From: UBA4732 sp963823075
GTDB taxonomy: Bacteria; Planctomycetota; Planctomycetia; Gemmatales; Gemmataceae
DNA length: 64,000 nucleotides
Direction of reading: 5' to 3'
Assembly: GCA_963823075.1 (NCBI GenBank)
Contig: CAWGKE010000001.1
Span: forward strand, 248,001 to 312,000
Shown here: positions 36,424 to 44,655 of the stretch, one piece after another
Numbering within the stretch: the first letter of the stretch is position 1
Layout of the letters: each line of letters opens with the position of its first letter
Notes under the pieces: generated by a model
The model's input: only the letters and a program-made list of their open reading frames with translations
Told to the model about the DNA's origin: nothing
Databases searched by the model: none
Program-made: the position numbers and the translations under genes

Positions 36424-37680
36424 TCATTTGCCGGCCGGCAGCGTCAGCACCGGGCCGACGGAGGGATGACGGCGGCCGAAATCCAGCCGGCTGAATTGCA
36501 GCATCAGCTCGAACGTCGCCTTGCTCTCCCCGTCGCGGTCGTCGATGTAGTACCAGAAGTCGCGGTACTTCACGGCCACGTAGGCCGTGGGCGGCGGCTT
36601 GCGGCCGTGGCAAACGTGGACCGCGAACAGCCCGGCCGTGGTCGCCGAGGCGTCGAAGGGTTGCCCGTCGGCGTCCAGACGCGGGCGGGCGACGCCGCAC
36701 TGGAAGTGCTGCGGCGGCACTTCGACGCCATTGGCCAGAAAGGCGATGACCTCGGCGGTGGAACGCGGCGTGATCCGGAAGTCCGCTGACGGCGGGCCGG
36801 GCCGGAGCAGCGGGTCGGGTACGCCGCCGACGCCCACCATCAGCTCGTAACGCCCGCGGCCCTTTTGGAGATTGAGAATATCCTCTAACTCCTGGAGTTC
36901 GGGCGAGCCTTCAGCCCCCGGGCTGACTTGCATCACCAGCCGCCGCTCCTTGCGGATCACCGAATAGGTCTTCCCATCGTCGGCGGGGCGGACTTCGAGG
37001 CCGTTGCGGGCGGCGTCCACGGCCCCCGCGACGCTGACGGCCGACGCGGGCAGCGGGCCGCCCGCCTCGACGACCCGATCCTCGGCGTGGACCGACAGCA
37101 AGTCGTGTTCCTGGGCCGACTGGACCAGCTGCACCGCGCGCTGGAAGCGGCCGCCGTCCGGCTCAGCCGGCACGCCGTTGAGGCGCTCCACCCAGAGGCG
37201 CAGGATGGTGGACAGCGAGCCGGTCGATTGAGTCAGGAACAGAATGGCGTCCGCGTTGGCTGGAGTGAGGGACGCGCGGATCGAGTCGTCGTCCAAGTCC
37301 GGCGTATAGGTGATGGTCGGGCGATTCGCCCCGCTCAACAGCAGGTCCGGCAGGACGGTGGAGAACTCGGCGTAAGGAGGAGGCCCCGAGACACGCGCCG
37401 CCTGGCTGGAGTTGAACGGCCGCGCCTCGGCCTGACCCGACAGCTCGTACTGGGCCGCGATGCCCGATACGTCCAGCTCGGTCGGGGTTTCATCGTAGCG
37501 CTGGTGGACGATGTTGAGCAGCAGCTGCTCCTCGTAGACCCGCCGCACCGTCTCGTTGTAGCGGCCGTGCGTCCCTTCCAGTGCCCGAGGGCCGAACGAA
37601 CAGCCGCCCACTGCCAGCGCGAAGACAAGGCCGCCAACCACGGCCGCCGTCCGGCTTGGCTTTCTCGAGCGCTTCGCCAT
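36424..37680 (-). CDS. Lipoprotein of unknown function
   Basis: A 418-residue protein with a basic N-terminus, a hydrophobic core and a lipobox (ALAVGGC, Cys27), so a lipid-anchored envelope protein. The mature part begins with RALEGTHGRYNETVRRVYEEQLLLNIVHQRYDE. It has mixed alpha/beta character and several Pro/Gly-rich loops. The block RDFWYYIDDRDGESKATFELMLQFSRLD near the end looks conserved in type with other planctomycete lipoproteins. I do not recognise a Pfam family. It follows a small possible gene and the 37942 gene on the same strand. Confidence 0.75.
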   Translation of the reverse strand: MAKRSRKPSRTAAVVGGLVFALAVGGCSFGPRALEGTHGRYNETVRRVYEEQLLLNIVHQRYDETPTELDVSGIAAQYELSGQAEARPFNSSQAARVSGPPPYAEFSTVLPDLLLSGANRPTITYTPDLDDDSIRASLTPANADAILFLTQSTGSLSTILRLWVERLNGVPAEPDGGRFQRAVQLVQSAQEHDLLSVHAEDRVVEAGGPLPASAVSVAGAVDAARNGLEVRPADDGKTYSVIRKERRLVMQVSPGAEGSPELQELEDILNLQKGRGRYELMVGVGGVPDPLLRPGPPSADFRITPRSTAEVIAFLANGVEVPPQHFQCGVARPRLDADGQPFDASATTAGLFAVHVCHGRKPPPTAYVAVKYRDFWYYIDDRDGESKATFELMLQFSRLDFGRRHPSVGPVLTLPAGK

Positions 37681-37722
37681 GCCGCCCTCCCTCTCGTCGA
37701 GCGCGGCCAGGCTCCGCCGCCT

Positions 37723-37863
37723 TCAGAAGCGGTGATGGAGGTGCGCGGGCGCCTCGAAATCGAACGGTTCGGGTTCGTCGCCGGGACCACGAAGCCAATG
37801 CCGAGGGCGGCGCGTCCGGTTGCGCCGAGAATAGCGGTTCTCCCGGCCGTCGTCGTACTTCAT
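37723..37863 (-). CDS. Possible 46-residue basic small protein
   Basis: The frame starts at ATG 37863 (MKYDDGRENRYSRRNRTRR); an in-frame GTG at 37941 would directly abut the stop of the upstream gene and give 72 residues. Codon third positions are almost all G or C, like real genes here. It is basic in the first half and acidic then His-rich at the end (EPEPFDFEAPAHLHHRF). No homology is recognised. It fills the gap between two co-directional genes. Confidence 0.4.
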   Translation of the reverse strand: MKYDDGRENRYSRRNRTRRPRHWLRGPGDEPEPFDFEAPAHLHHRF

Positions 37864-37941
37864 CGGCACGACCGCAGAAGAACCTCCAAGGAATTCCGGC
37901 GGCCCATCCGCCGCGCGACCGCCCGCATCACTGTCGCCCAC

Positions 37942-38883
37942 TCACTTCCCCTCGTCCGCCGCCTCGAATTGCACCTCGCGGATCGTGTGAGCCGGGAACA
38001 GCTTGTACCCCGCCGGCACGCGGCCGAGCAGGCCTTCCAGTTCGGCCGGCTTGCCGTCGATCGTCGTCTTGAGCAGCGGCGTCAGCGTCTGCTCGCCGTC
38101 CTGGTCCGTCACCGTCCAGGCCGGCTCGTCCTCTGAATCGTTCGCGGCGATCTTGCGGATCTTCGACAGGTCCACTTTCAGCGTCTTCTTGAACCACAGC
38201 ACCGGCGACAGCTGCTCGCCGCCGGCCGTCCGATACAGCGGCTGCAAATCGGCGACCTTGTGCGTCGTCTTTTTCTCCTTGTACTCCGTCGTCACCGTGG
38301 CCGTCCGGCCGGGCGGGACGGTCGGCGGCGCCTTGGCCGACGGGAAGCGCAGGCCGCGGATTCCCTTGGGCACGCCGCCGAGGTACTTGAACTCGGCGAC
38401 GCCCATGTCGCCCTTGTCCACCTCCGCCGCAAGAACGATTTTGTTGATCCCTTTATATCCTGTCGGCCCCGTCAGCGTCGCGTCGTCGTCGGCCTTCGCT
38501 CCGACGGCGACGTGGGCCGTCACTTCCTCCTTGTCGTTGTCCCAGTCCAGGGAGCGCAGCCGGTCGAGCGGGATCAGAGTGAGGATGCCGTCCTCGTAGA
38601 GCGTCGAGTCGTCGTCGCGGAACTCCAGCGCCTCCGGGCCGGCCGGCGCCGCCGGTTTCTCCGGCTTCTCCCCGCCGGCGGCCGGCCCCAGCCATGTCAG
38701 TCGCCGCGTGCCGACGACGAACTTCCAGCCCGTCACCTTCTGTTCCTTGCCGGTCGCGTCCACCACGACCAGCGCCCCCGCCGCGTCCGGCTTCGGCGGC
38801 TCGTCGGCCTGCACGGCCCACCATCCCAGGGCGCCGGCCGCACACACCGCCAGCGCCAACCACCCCCATTTGTCGCGTCGCAT
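37942..38883 (-). CDS. Exported protein of unknown function
   Basis: A 313-residue protein. The start at 38883 (MRRDKWGWLALAVCAAGALGWW) gives a signal peptide or anchor; longer frames upstream are unlikely to be translated. The mature protein is mostly beta with regular Thr/Val strands. It includes GKEQKVTGWKFVVGTRRLTWLG, an acidic segment FRDDDSTLYEDGILTLIPLDRLRSLDW and a late IREVQFEAADEGK. The style (a table-like rule about reference values and LIPLDR) is seen in planctomycete hypothetical proteins. I assign no function. Confidence 0.7.
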   Translation of the reverse strand: MRRDKWGWLALAVCAAGALGWWAVQADEPPKPDAAGALVVVDATGKEQKVTGWKFVVGTRRLTWLGPAAGGEKPEKPAAPAGPEALEFRDDDSTLYEDGILTLIPLDRLRSLDWDNDKEEVTAHVAVGAKADDDATLTGPTGYKGINKIVLAAEVDKGDMGVAEFKYLGGVPKGIRGLRFPSAKAPPTVPPGRTATVTTEYKEKKTTHKVADLQPLYRTAGGEQLSPVLWFKKTLKVDLSKIRKIAANDSEDEPAWTVTDQDGEQTLTPLLKTTIDGKPAELEGLLGRVPAGYKLFPAHTIREVQFEAADEGK

Positions 38884-39113
38884 CGGACTTGCCCCCTGTG
38901 ATGTTGTCTTTCGACCCAATGGGAGCATCGTCGGGGCGGGGCGGCCCAAGATCAAGGGGAAAGTGGGCCGCTCTCCCCGCCAACGGCCCACCGGGCGCCC
39001 GCATTGCCTGAACGGGTCCGGCCGTCTAAGATCATAAAGCGGACGCGAACCGCGGGGTTCGCGTCGCGCCTTTTCGTCACGACCCCGCGACCCGCCCCCA
39101 GGAGGCCGCCGCC

Positions 39114-39239
39114 ATGCAAGCACGCCCCCGCAAAAAAAAGGTCCGTCAGTCCCGCTACAGCCGTTGCCCCAAGTGCAACAAGCAGATTCGCAAGCACCAG
39201 AAGCGCTGCACGACGTGCCACCGCTTGCAGCCGACCTGA
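39114..39239 (+). CDS. 41-residue zinc-ribbon protein
   Basis: A short gene with AGGAGG upstream of the ATG. It begins with a strongly basic stretch (MQARPRKKKVRQSRYSR) and then has CPKC and CTTC pairs 15 residues apart, a treble-clef or ribbon pattern for one zinc ion. The basic charge suggests nucleic-acid or ribosome binding (inference). It lies 231 bases from the divergent 37942 gene and 125 bases before the Clp-N gene. Confidence 0.65.
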   Translation: MQARPRKKKVRQSRYSRCPKCNKQIRKHQKRCTTCHRLQPT

Positions 39240-39242
39240 CGA

Positions 39243-39261
39243 GGGGCGGGGTTGCCCCGCC
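39243..39261. repeat. GGGCGGGG hairpin after the zinc-ribbon gene
   Basis: GGGGCGGGG and CCCCGCCC flank TTG just after the stop. It resembles one arm of the larger palindrome at 56128-56205. Confidence 0.45.
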
Positions 39262-39363
39262 CGTACCGCGGGCCGTCGTGAAGTCGGTCCTTGCTTCGCC
39301 CGCCGGGGTCGGCCATAATCATACGGTTAGACTCCTCCGTCGCTTCTGGAAGGGCCTGGTCCC

Positions 39364-39885
39364 ATGGCGACCCCTGACGACTCCGTGGACGACATTTTTC
39401 TTCCGGGCGGCCGGCTTCGCCACGAGCTGTTCACCGACCCGGCCCTCGAAACCCTGAAAGAATCGATCCGCCTGGCCAGGGAGACGCGCTGGGACAGCGT
39501 GCGCAGCCCCCACGTCTTCATGGGCCTCCTGTCCAAGCCCGACGCCAGCGTCCACAACTGGGGCGAGCGCCTCCAGGCCGACCTCTCCAAGCTCCTCGGC
39601 CAGTTCCAGGAGCTCTTCCACCAGGAAGAGGGCGAGGACGAGGCCGTCCTCGTACTCAATCGAGAATTCCTTTCCGACAACGTCATTCGTCTGCTGCGCG
39701 AGGCGTTCAACCGCGCCGTCGATCACCGCCGCGCCAAAATCACGCCGATGGACCTGCTCATCAGCCTGCTGACGGCGTCCAACAGCATCGTGGCGGAGTG
39801 CTTCGAGCGCATCGGCGTCACGGCGGCGAAGCTGACCGAGTTGGCCGTCATGGCGGAACACAACGGCCGCGGTGAAAAGAGATGA
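39364..39885 (+). CDS. Stand-alone Clp N-terminal-domain protein
   Basis: A 173-residue protein. Residues about 25-160 carry two helical repeats of the Clp-N (ClpA/ClpC N-domain) type: DPALETLKESIRLARETRWD with SPHVFMGLLSKP, and then FNRAVDHRRAKITPMDLLISLL. No AAA+ ATPase domain follows, so it may be an adaptor or a regulator of the ClpC unfoldase. It is soluble, with no signal peptide. It ends just before a large palindrome. The convergent neighbour is a retropepsin-type protein. Confidence 0.8.
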   Translation: MATPDDSVDDIFLPGGRLRHELFTDPALETLKESIRLARETRWDSVRSPHVFMGLLSKPDASVHNWGERLQADLSKLLGQFQELFHQEEGEDEAVLVLNREFLSDNVIRLLREAFNRAVDHRRAKITPMDLLISLLTASNSIVAECFERIGVTAAKLTELAVMAEHNGRGEKR

Positions 39886-39886
39886 G

Positions 39887-39950
39887 GTTAGCCGCGACGC
39901 GCCAGCGGAGCGCTTGGGACGGAGCGCTCCGCTGGCGCGTCGCGGCTAAC
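39887..39950. repeat. Palindrome GTTAGCCGCGACGCG type, copy 1
   Basis: Perfect 28-base arms (GTTAGCCGCGACGCGCCAGC...) at 39887-39914 and 39923-39950 with an eight-base loop, between convergent genes. A slightly shorter copy is at 50730-50789. Confidence 0.8.
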
Positions 39951-39970
39951 CGGGGAACTGTGCTGAATCT

Positions 39971-40822
39971 TTACAGTCCAGACGCCGGCTTGACCTGGAG
40001 GGTCTTTTGCTTGCCGTCGCGCTTGACCACGACCAGGGCCGTCGCGCCCGGCCTGACGTACCCGGCCGCGGTGTACAGATCGACGAGGGTGTCGGTCCAG
40101 CGGCCGTCGATCGTCAGCAGGCGGTCGCCGGCCCTCAGCCCGGCGGTCTCGGCGGGACTGCCGGCCAGGACCGTCTTCACGCCGACGCCCGGTTCCTCGT
40201 CCTTGGCGTCCTTCTCGGCGACGACGCCCCACTGGCCGGCCGCCGCCAGCACCTTCGGCTCGTCCGAGCTGTTCGCAAGGATGGCCGTCATCATCGCTTC
40301 CATCACGTTCGGCGGCTTATAGCCGTTGGGAAGCAGCGTCACCGTCTTGGCCTGGTAGTCGAGCGTCATCTTGAACCGCGCGAAGAACGGGAAGCCGACG
40401 ATGCCGTCGATCGGGCCGCCGAGCTTCTTCTCGAAGGCGTCCGAGATCGCCTGGACCGTCGGATGGTCCATGACGATGGCCGTCAGGTCCTGCACCGCCT
40501 CCTCGCCGACTTGCAGCTCCTTGACCTTCACCTCCCCACGCGACCCGAAAACGGTGAAAAGCGGCTCCGGCATGCCCTTGAGCAGGCCCGCCGCGTTGGC
40601 CACCTTGTTGTCCAGCAGCAGAATCGGGGCGCCGGTGTCGAAGATCAGCCAGTACGGCCCCGCGTCGTTCACCTTCACCTTAACCGCCATGTGCCCGCTC
40701 GGCAGCAGCTCGAAGGGCACCACCACCGACTTGGCCGGGGCGTCGGTCTTCGGGGCGTCGGCGTGAACCACGGGGCCGGCCAGGACGAACAGCAGGGCCG
40801 GCGCCAACAGGAGTCGTTTCAT
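39971..40822 (-). CDS. Retropepsin-like aspartyl protease with PDZ domain, intact
   Basis: A 283-residue protein with signal peptide MKRLLLAPALLFVLAGPVVH. The ATG at 40822 is preferred over a GTG two codons upstream. Residues about 35-180 are a retropepsin-like domain with the single active-site motif FDTGAP (one Asp per chain, so a dimer is expected) and GIVGFPFFARFKMTLDY. About 200-280 is a PDZ domain (VKTVLAGSPAETAGLRAGDR). It probably acts in the periplasm on proteins. The gene start overlaps the end of the paralogous gene, so the two are co-translated. Confidence 0.85.
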   Translation of the reverse strand: MKRLLLAPALLFVLAGPVVHADAPKTDAPAKSVVVPFELLPSGHMAVKVKVNDAGPYWLIFDTGAPILLLDNKVANAAGLLKGMPEPLFTVFGSRGEVKVKELQVGEEAVQDLTAIVMDHPTVQAISDAFEKKLGGPIDGIVGFPFFARFKMTLDYQAKTVTLLPNGYKPPNVMEAMMTAILANSSDEPKVLAAAGQWGVVAEKDAKDEEPGVGVKTVLAGSPAETAGLRAGDRLLTIDGRWTDTLVDLYTAAGYVRPGATALVVVKRDGKQKTLQVKPASGL

Positions 40823-40824
40823 GG

Positions 40825-41684
40825 TCACAGGCCCTCCCCCGTCTTGAAGGTCACGTCCACCGTCTCCTTGCCGCGCTTCACGGTCAGCTTCACGTCGTCG
40901 CCGGGCGCCAGCTTCAGCGCGAACTTCTGCACGTCTTCCACGCTCGTGACGCTGCGGTCCTGGATGCGCGTGATCTTATCGCCGGCCTTGAGGCCGGACT
41001 CGCCGGCCGGGCCGCCGACCAGCACCGATTTGATAATCGGAGCATCGCCGTCCTCGACGTCCGCCAACTGCACGCCGAGGAAGCCGCGCAGGGCGTAATC
41101 CGGCTCAGCCTTGGCGCCGGTCAGCGCGCCGAAGAACTTCATCAGCGTCCCCATCACCTCCAGGCCGCCGGCCGCGCTGTTGACGTTGTTCCCCAGGCCC
41201 AGCGGCGGTTTCGGGTCGAAATCGGCGATCGGCGTCCAGACCATCTTGTCCTTGGTGAAGTCGATTTCCATGCGGTAGTGGGCCAGGATGTTGTACCCGA
41301 TCATGCCGTGCAGCTCGACGCCGCCAAGCCCCAGGCCGTTCATGCCCTCCAGCTGGAACGGCTTCTCGACGCGGGCCTTGGCCTTGGGCAGCACCACGCC
41401 GCCCTCGATCTCGAACGTGCCGCAGACGCCCCAGTGCTTGTCGTCGGGAACGAGGCCGGCCTTCTTGGCCGCGTCGGGCGCGATGAACAGGGCCGGCGCC
41501 CCGTGTCGAGGATGAAATTGAACGGTCCCTTGCCGTTGATCTTGGCGCGGACGACGATGTGCTTGACCGCCGTGAGGCGATACGGCACTTCAAACGACTG
41601 CTCCGCCTTCGGCGGGTCGTCGGCCCGCGCCCGCGGCGCCAGGCACAACACCGCCAGCGCGGCGCAGGACCAAAACGGTTTCAT
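40825..41684 (-). CDS. Retropepsin-like aspartyl protease with PDZ domain, one frameshift
   Basis: About 286 residues. Signal peptide MKPFWSCAALAVLCLAPRARA. The frame breaks at 41500 right after FNFILDTG: GGGGCG must be GGGGGCG to continue with APALFIAPDAAKKAGLV, which restores the DTGAP active site. The rest of the retropepsin domain (GMIGYNILAHYRMEIDF) and the PDZ domain (VLVGGPAGESGLKAGDKITR) are intact. It is a tandem paralog of the downstream gene. The break right beside the catalytic motif would inactivate the protein if real. Confidence 0.85.
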
Positions 41685-41756
41685 CGAGGATCTCCAAAGG
41701 GGAATTCGCAGCCGAACGCGGCGGTCGAACCGCCTGGTGGATTATACCATGTTGCG

Positions 41757-41850
41757 AAGGGCGAGCGGGGGGCGTCAGCCCCCTGATGCTACCTGCGGTC
41801 GCGGATCGGATCCAAAATCAGGGGGCTGACGCCCCCCGCTCGCCCGCTTC
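41757..41850. repeat. Palindrome GGCGAGCGGGGGGCGTCAGC type
   Basis: Arms of about 30 bases at 41757-41787 and 41817-41850 around a 29-base loop. It lies downstream of the minus-strand gene at 41849, overlapping its last codon, and upstream of the aspartyl protease. It is related to the palindromes at 3593 and 12654. Confidence 0.75.
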
Positions 41851-43753
41851 ACGGATTCGCCTCCGCCGCCTTCGGTCGTCCGCCGTACGGCTTGCCGCCC
41901 GGCGGGCCGAACGGGATGCGACCCGGAACGTCCGACGTGGCGCCGATGAAGATGAAGCACATCTCATTCGTCGTCTGTTCGCCGGGGAACACGAAGCTTG
42001 GCGGACTGAACGGGTTTTGCGGGTTCTTGTCGCTGTTGTCGTAAACCGCGTCCACGGACAGGATCGTCCCCTTCTTGATCGCCATCGGCTCCTTCAGGAA
42101 GTAGGTCTCTTGCCAGTTGTAGTCCCAGTCGTTGATGGCGATCATCGTGGTCGGCGTGCCGTCCGGCGGCGCCACTGTCACCTTGATTTCCCGGCCGAGC
42201 ATGTGCATGTGGGGCATCACGTCGTGGATGACGCAGTCCTGCATCACCTCGATCTCGCCGTGGACCTTGTAGTGTTCGGCGCCGGGCGGGATAACCAGGA
42301 ACAGGCCGGGAATGATGAGTCCCTTGAACGGCTGCGTGCCCGGCTTCTTGGCGAAATAAAGGCCGATCGACGAGCGATCCTTTTCGACGCGGCCGGTGCG
42401 GTGGTAGTGGACCTGGATCACCACGTCGGCGTCCTTGGGCAGCCGCCAGCCGTAGCCGTCGGGCAGCTTGTGGGCGAGCTGGCCCGGCGCCCAGCCGCCC
42501 AGCACGCCCTGCGGGTTGAAGCCGACGCCCATATGCACCGTGTAGCCGGGGCCGTGGTCCTGTTCGTCGTCGGCCTTCGGGCGGTCGCGCTCCGCCTGTT
42601 CGAGCTTGCGGCCCTTGCCCATCAGATCGACGAAATTCAGCGTGTGGTGCAGGACGCGGTTGTTGCCCGGCTTGACCTCGATGGCCGTGACGAACTGGTC
42701 CTCGTCGAGGTTCGTCGGCAGGACGAAGCAGCGGAACAGGTCGCGGCCGGCCGGGCCGATGGTCATCTCCTCGGGCACGGTCAGCACCAGGTCCGGCTCG
42801 CCGAGCTGCCAGCCCTCGACGAACTGCCGAGGCGGCGGGGCGTCCTTGGGGTCGCCCTCGGGGGCGCCGCCGGCCGCCCAGGCCGCTAACGTAGCCAAGT
42901 CCTTGTCGGACATGTGGCGCTCGTTGTGGAACGGCACGCCCTCGACCGGCTTCCACGGCGGCATCTTTCGGCTCTGAGTGTAATCTTTAATGTCCGAAGA
43001 CCAGTTGGCAGCCTGCTGGTAGGTCATGAGTGAGAACGGGCCGATCTCGTTGGGTCGGTGGCACTGCTGGCAGTTCTCTTGCAGGATCGGCTCCACGTCG
43101 CGGTGGAAAGTCACCGCTCCCGTCGCCTTCGCCGTGTCCGCGCCGGCGATGGGGCATCCGATCGCCTTCGTGACCGGCGTGGTCACATCCTTTCCGGCCA
43201 GTACCTCGTCGAGGGCGTCGCGCAGGTCGTGATGCGTCACCTCGCGGCTGCGTTTGAGACGGGCGTAGTAGCCGTCGTCGATGCGACCGCGGTAGCAGAG
43301 GACGAGGTCGCCGTCGAGGACGAACGCTTCCGGCGTGACCTCGGCGTGCAGGGCGTCGGCCGCGGCGCGGCGCTCGTCCTTCAGCACTGGGAAGGGGAGG
43401 TTGAAATCGGCGGCGCGTTTGGCGACGGCGGCGGCGGCGCCCTCGTCGCTGCCGTCCACGCCGAGGAAGGCGACGCCCTTGCCGGCGTAGGTCTTGGCCA
43501 TCTCGGCCAGGGCGGGGGCGTAGCTGGTGGAGACGGGGCAGTCGAACGACAGGAAGACGACGACGATGGCCTTCTTGTCCTTGAAGTCGTGGAGGGCGGC
43601 CGTCTTGCCGTCGGCGGTCTGGAGCGAGAAGTCGGCGATTTTCTCGTGGAGCTTGTCTGCGCCGGGGCGGTCGTCAGGACGGGCCGCGCCAGCGAGCTGG
43701 GCGGCGAGGAGGGCCAGGGGGACGGCGAAGCGGCGTGCATCGATGCGGTGCAT
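41849..43753 (-). CDS. Secreted redoxin / heme c / PHM-type multidomain protein
   Basis: A 634-residue protein. Signal peptide at residues 1-24. Residues about 35-200 are a peroxiredoxin-like redoxin domain (FLSFDCPVSTSYAP). Residues about 215-300 carry a c-type heme site, CQQCH, with a downstream MPPW axial region. Residues about 320-620 resemble the copper type II ascorbate-dependent monooxygenase fold (NRVLHHTLNFVDLMG, HYHRTGRVEK, VMPHMHMLGREIKV, YNWQETYFLKEP). It should sit outside the cytoplasmic membrane as an oxidoreductase. This redoxin-cytochrome-PHM combination is found mainly in planctomycetes and their relatives. The substrate is unknown. Confidence 0.85.
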   Translation of the reverse strand: MHRIDARRFAVPLALLAAQLAGAARPDDRPGADKLHEKIADFSLQTADGKTAALHDFKDKKAIVVVFLSFDCPVSTSYAPALAEMAKTYAGKGVAFLGVDGSDEGAAAAVAKRAADFNLPFPVLKDERRAAADALHAEVTPEAFVLDGDLVLCYRGRIDDGYYARLKRSREVTHHDLRDALDEVLAGKDVTTPVTKAIGCPIAGADTAKATGAVTFHRDVEPILQENCQQCHRPNEIGPFSLMTYQQAANWSSDIKDYTQSRKMPPWKPVEGVPFHNERHMSDKDLATLAAWAAGGAPEGDPKDAPPPRQFVEGWQLGEPDLVLTVPEEMTIGPAGRDLFRCFVLPTNLDEDQFVTAIEVKPGNNRVLHHTLNFVDLMGKGRKLEQAERDRPKADDEQDHGPGYTVHMGVGFNPQGVLGGWAPGQLAHKLPDGYGWRLPKDADVVIQVHYHRTGRVEKDRSSIGLYFAKKPGTQPFKGLIIPGLFLVIPPGAEHYKVHGEIEVMQDCVIHDVMPHMHMLGREIKVTVAPPDGTPTTMIAINDWDYNWQETYFLKEPMAIKKGTILSVDAVYDNSDKNPQNPFSPPSFVFPGEQTTNEMCFIFIGATSDVPGRIPFGPPGGKPYGGRPKAAEANP

Positions 43754-43931
43754 GAATCCCCTCCGGGTACACGGTCTCCTTGCCGCGGCTGCGAGTGACG
43801 CGCGGCGGGCCGTCCAGAATTGTACCGAATCCGGGGCGGTCGGGTTTCAACCGAAGTGGCGACGCGATCGGACGCCGATTAGAATGCAGGGGCGATCCGC
43901 CCATCGACCGCACACGGGAGGGAACATTGCC

Positions 43932-44651
43932 ATGCCCGTCGAAACCAGCCATCCACCCTTCGCTCCGCTGCCGGAGCCGATCCCGCCGCTGCGCGACGGC
44001 GACCGGCTCACGCGGGCCGAGTTCGAGCGCCGCTATCATGCAATGCCGCACATCAAAAAAGCCGAACTACTGGAAGGGGTGGTCTACATGCCGTCGCCGG
44101 TTTCGAGTCGTCACAGCAGCCCCCACTTCCGCTTGATCGCCTGGCTGGGGCTTTACGAGTCGGCCACGCCCGGCGTCGTGGGAGACGACAACGCGAGCCT
44201 GCGCCTGGATCTTGCCAGTGAACCACAGCCCGACGCGCTCTTGCGGATTCTCGAATCGCACGGCGGCCAGGCTCGGGTTGATGCAGAGGGGTATGTGGAA
44301 GGCACGCCGGAACTGGCTGCGGAGGTCGCCGTCAGCTCAATTCCCATCGATCTGAACGTGAAATTGCCGATCTACCGGCGGAACGGCATCCGTGAGTACG
44401 TTATCTGGCGCGTTCCGGATCGGGAAATCGACTGGTTCGTGCTACGCGGCGCGGAGTACGAGCGTCTGTCGCCGGGCGCAGACGGGCTCTGCCGCAGTGA
44501 GGTCTTGCCGGGGCTGTGGCTGGACACAGCGGCGCTGGTGCGCGGCGACCTGGCCGCGGTCTTCCGTGCAGCCCAACCAGGACTGGCCAGCCCGGAACAT
44601 GCGGCGTTCGTTCGGCGGCTGGAGGAAGAAGCGGCGCGGCAGGGCGGGTGA
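43932..44651 (+). CDS. Uma2-family PD-(D/E)XK nuclease-like protein 1
   Basis: A 239-residue protein with start ATG at 43932. It matches Uma2 (DUF820): an N-terminal RAEFERRYHAMPHIKKAELLEGVVYMP block, then RLDLASEPQPDALLRI and PELAAEVAVSSIPIDLNVKLPIYRRNGIREYVIW. These contain the restriction-endonuclease-like core. The substitution AAEVAVSS for the usual VEV(I/L)S(P/E)S is noted. Uma2 proteins are numerous in planctomycetes and cyanobacteria, and their role is unknown. The nearest neighbour is the convergent helicase. Confidence 0.8.
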   Translation: MPVETSHPPFAPLPEPIPPLRDGDRLTRAEFERRYHAMPHIKKAELLEGVVYMPSPVSSRHSSPHFRLIAWLGLYESATPGVVGDDNASLRLDLASEPQPDALLRILESHGGQARVDAEGYVEGTPELAAEVAVSSIPIDLNVKLPIYRRNGIREYVIWRVPDREIDWFVLRGAEYERLSPGADGLCRSEVLPGLWLDTAALVRGDLAAVFRAAQPGLASPEHAAFVRRLEEEAARQGG

Positions 44652-44655
44652 GGCG

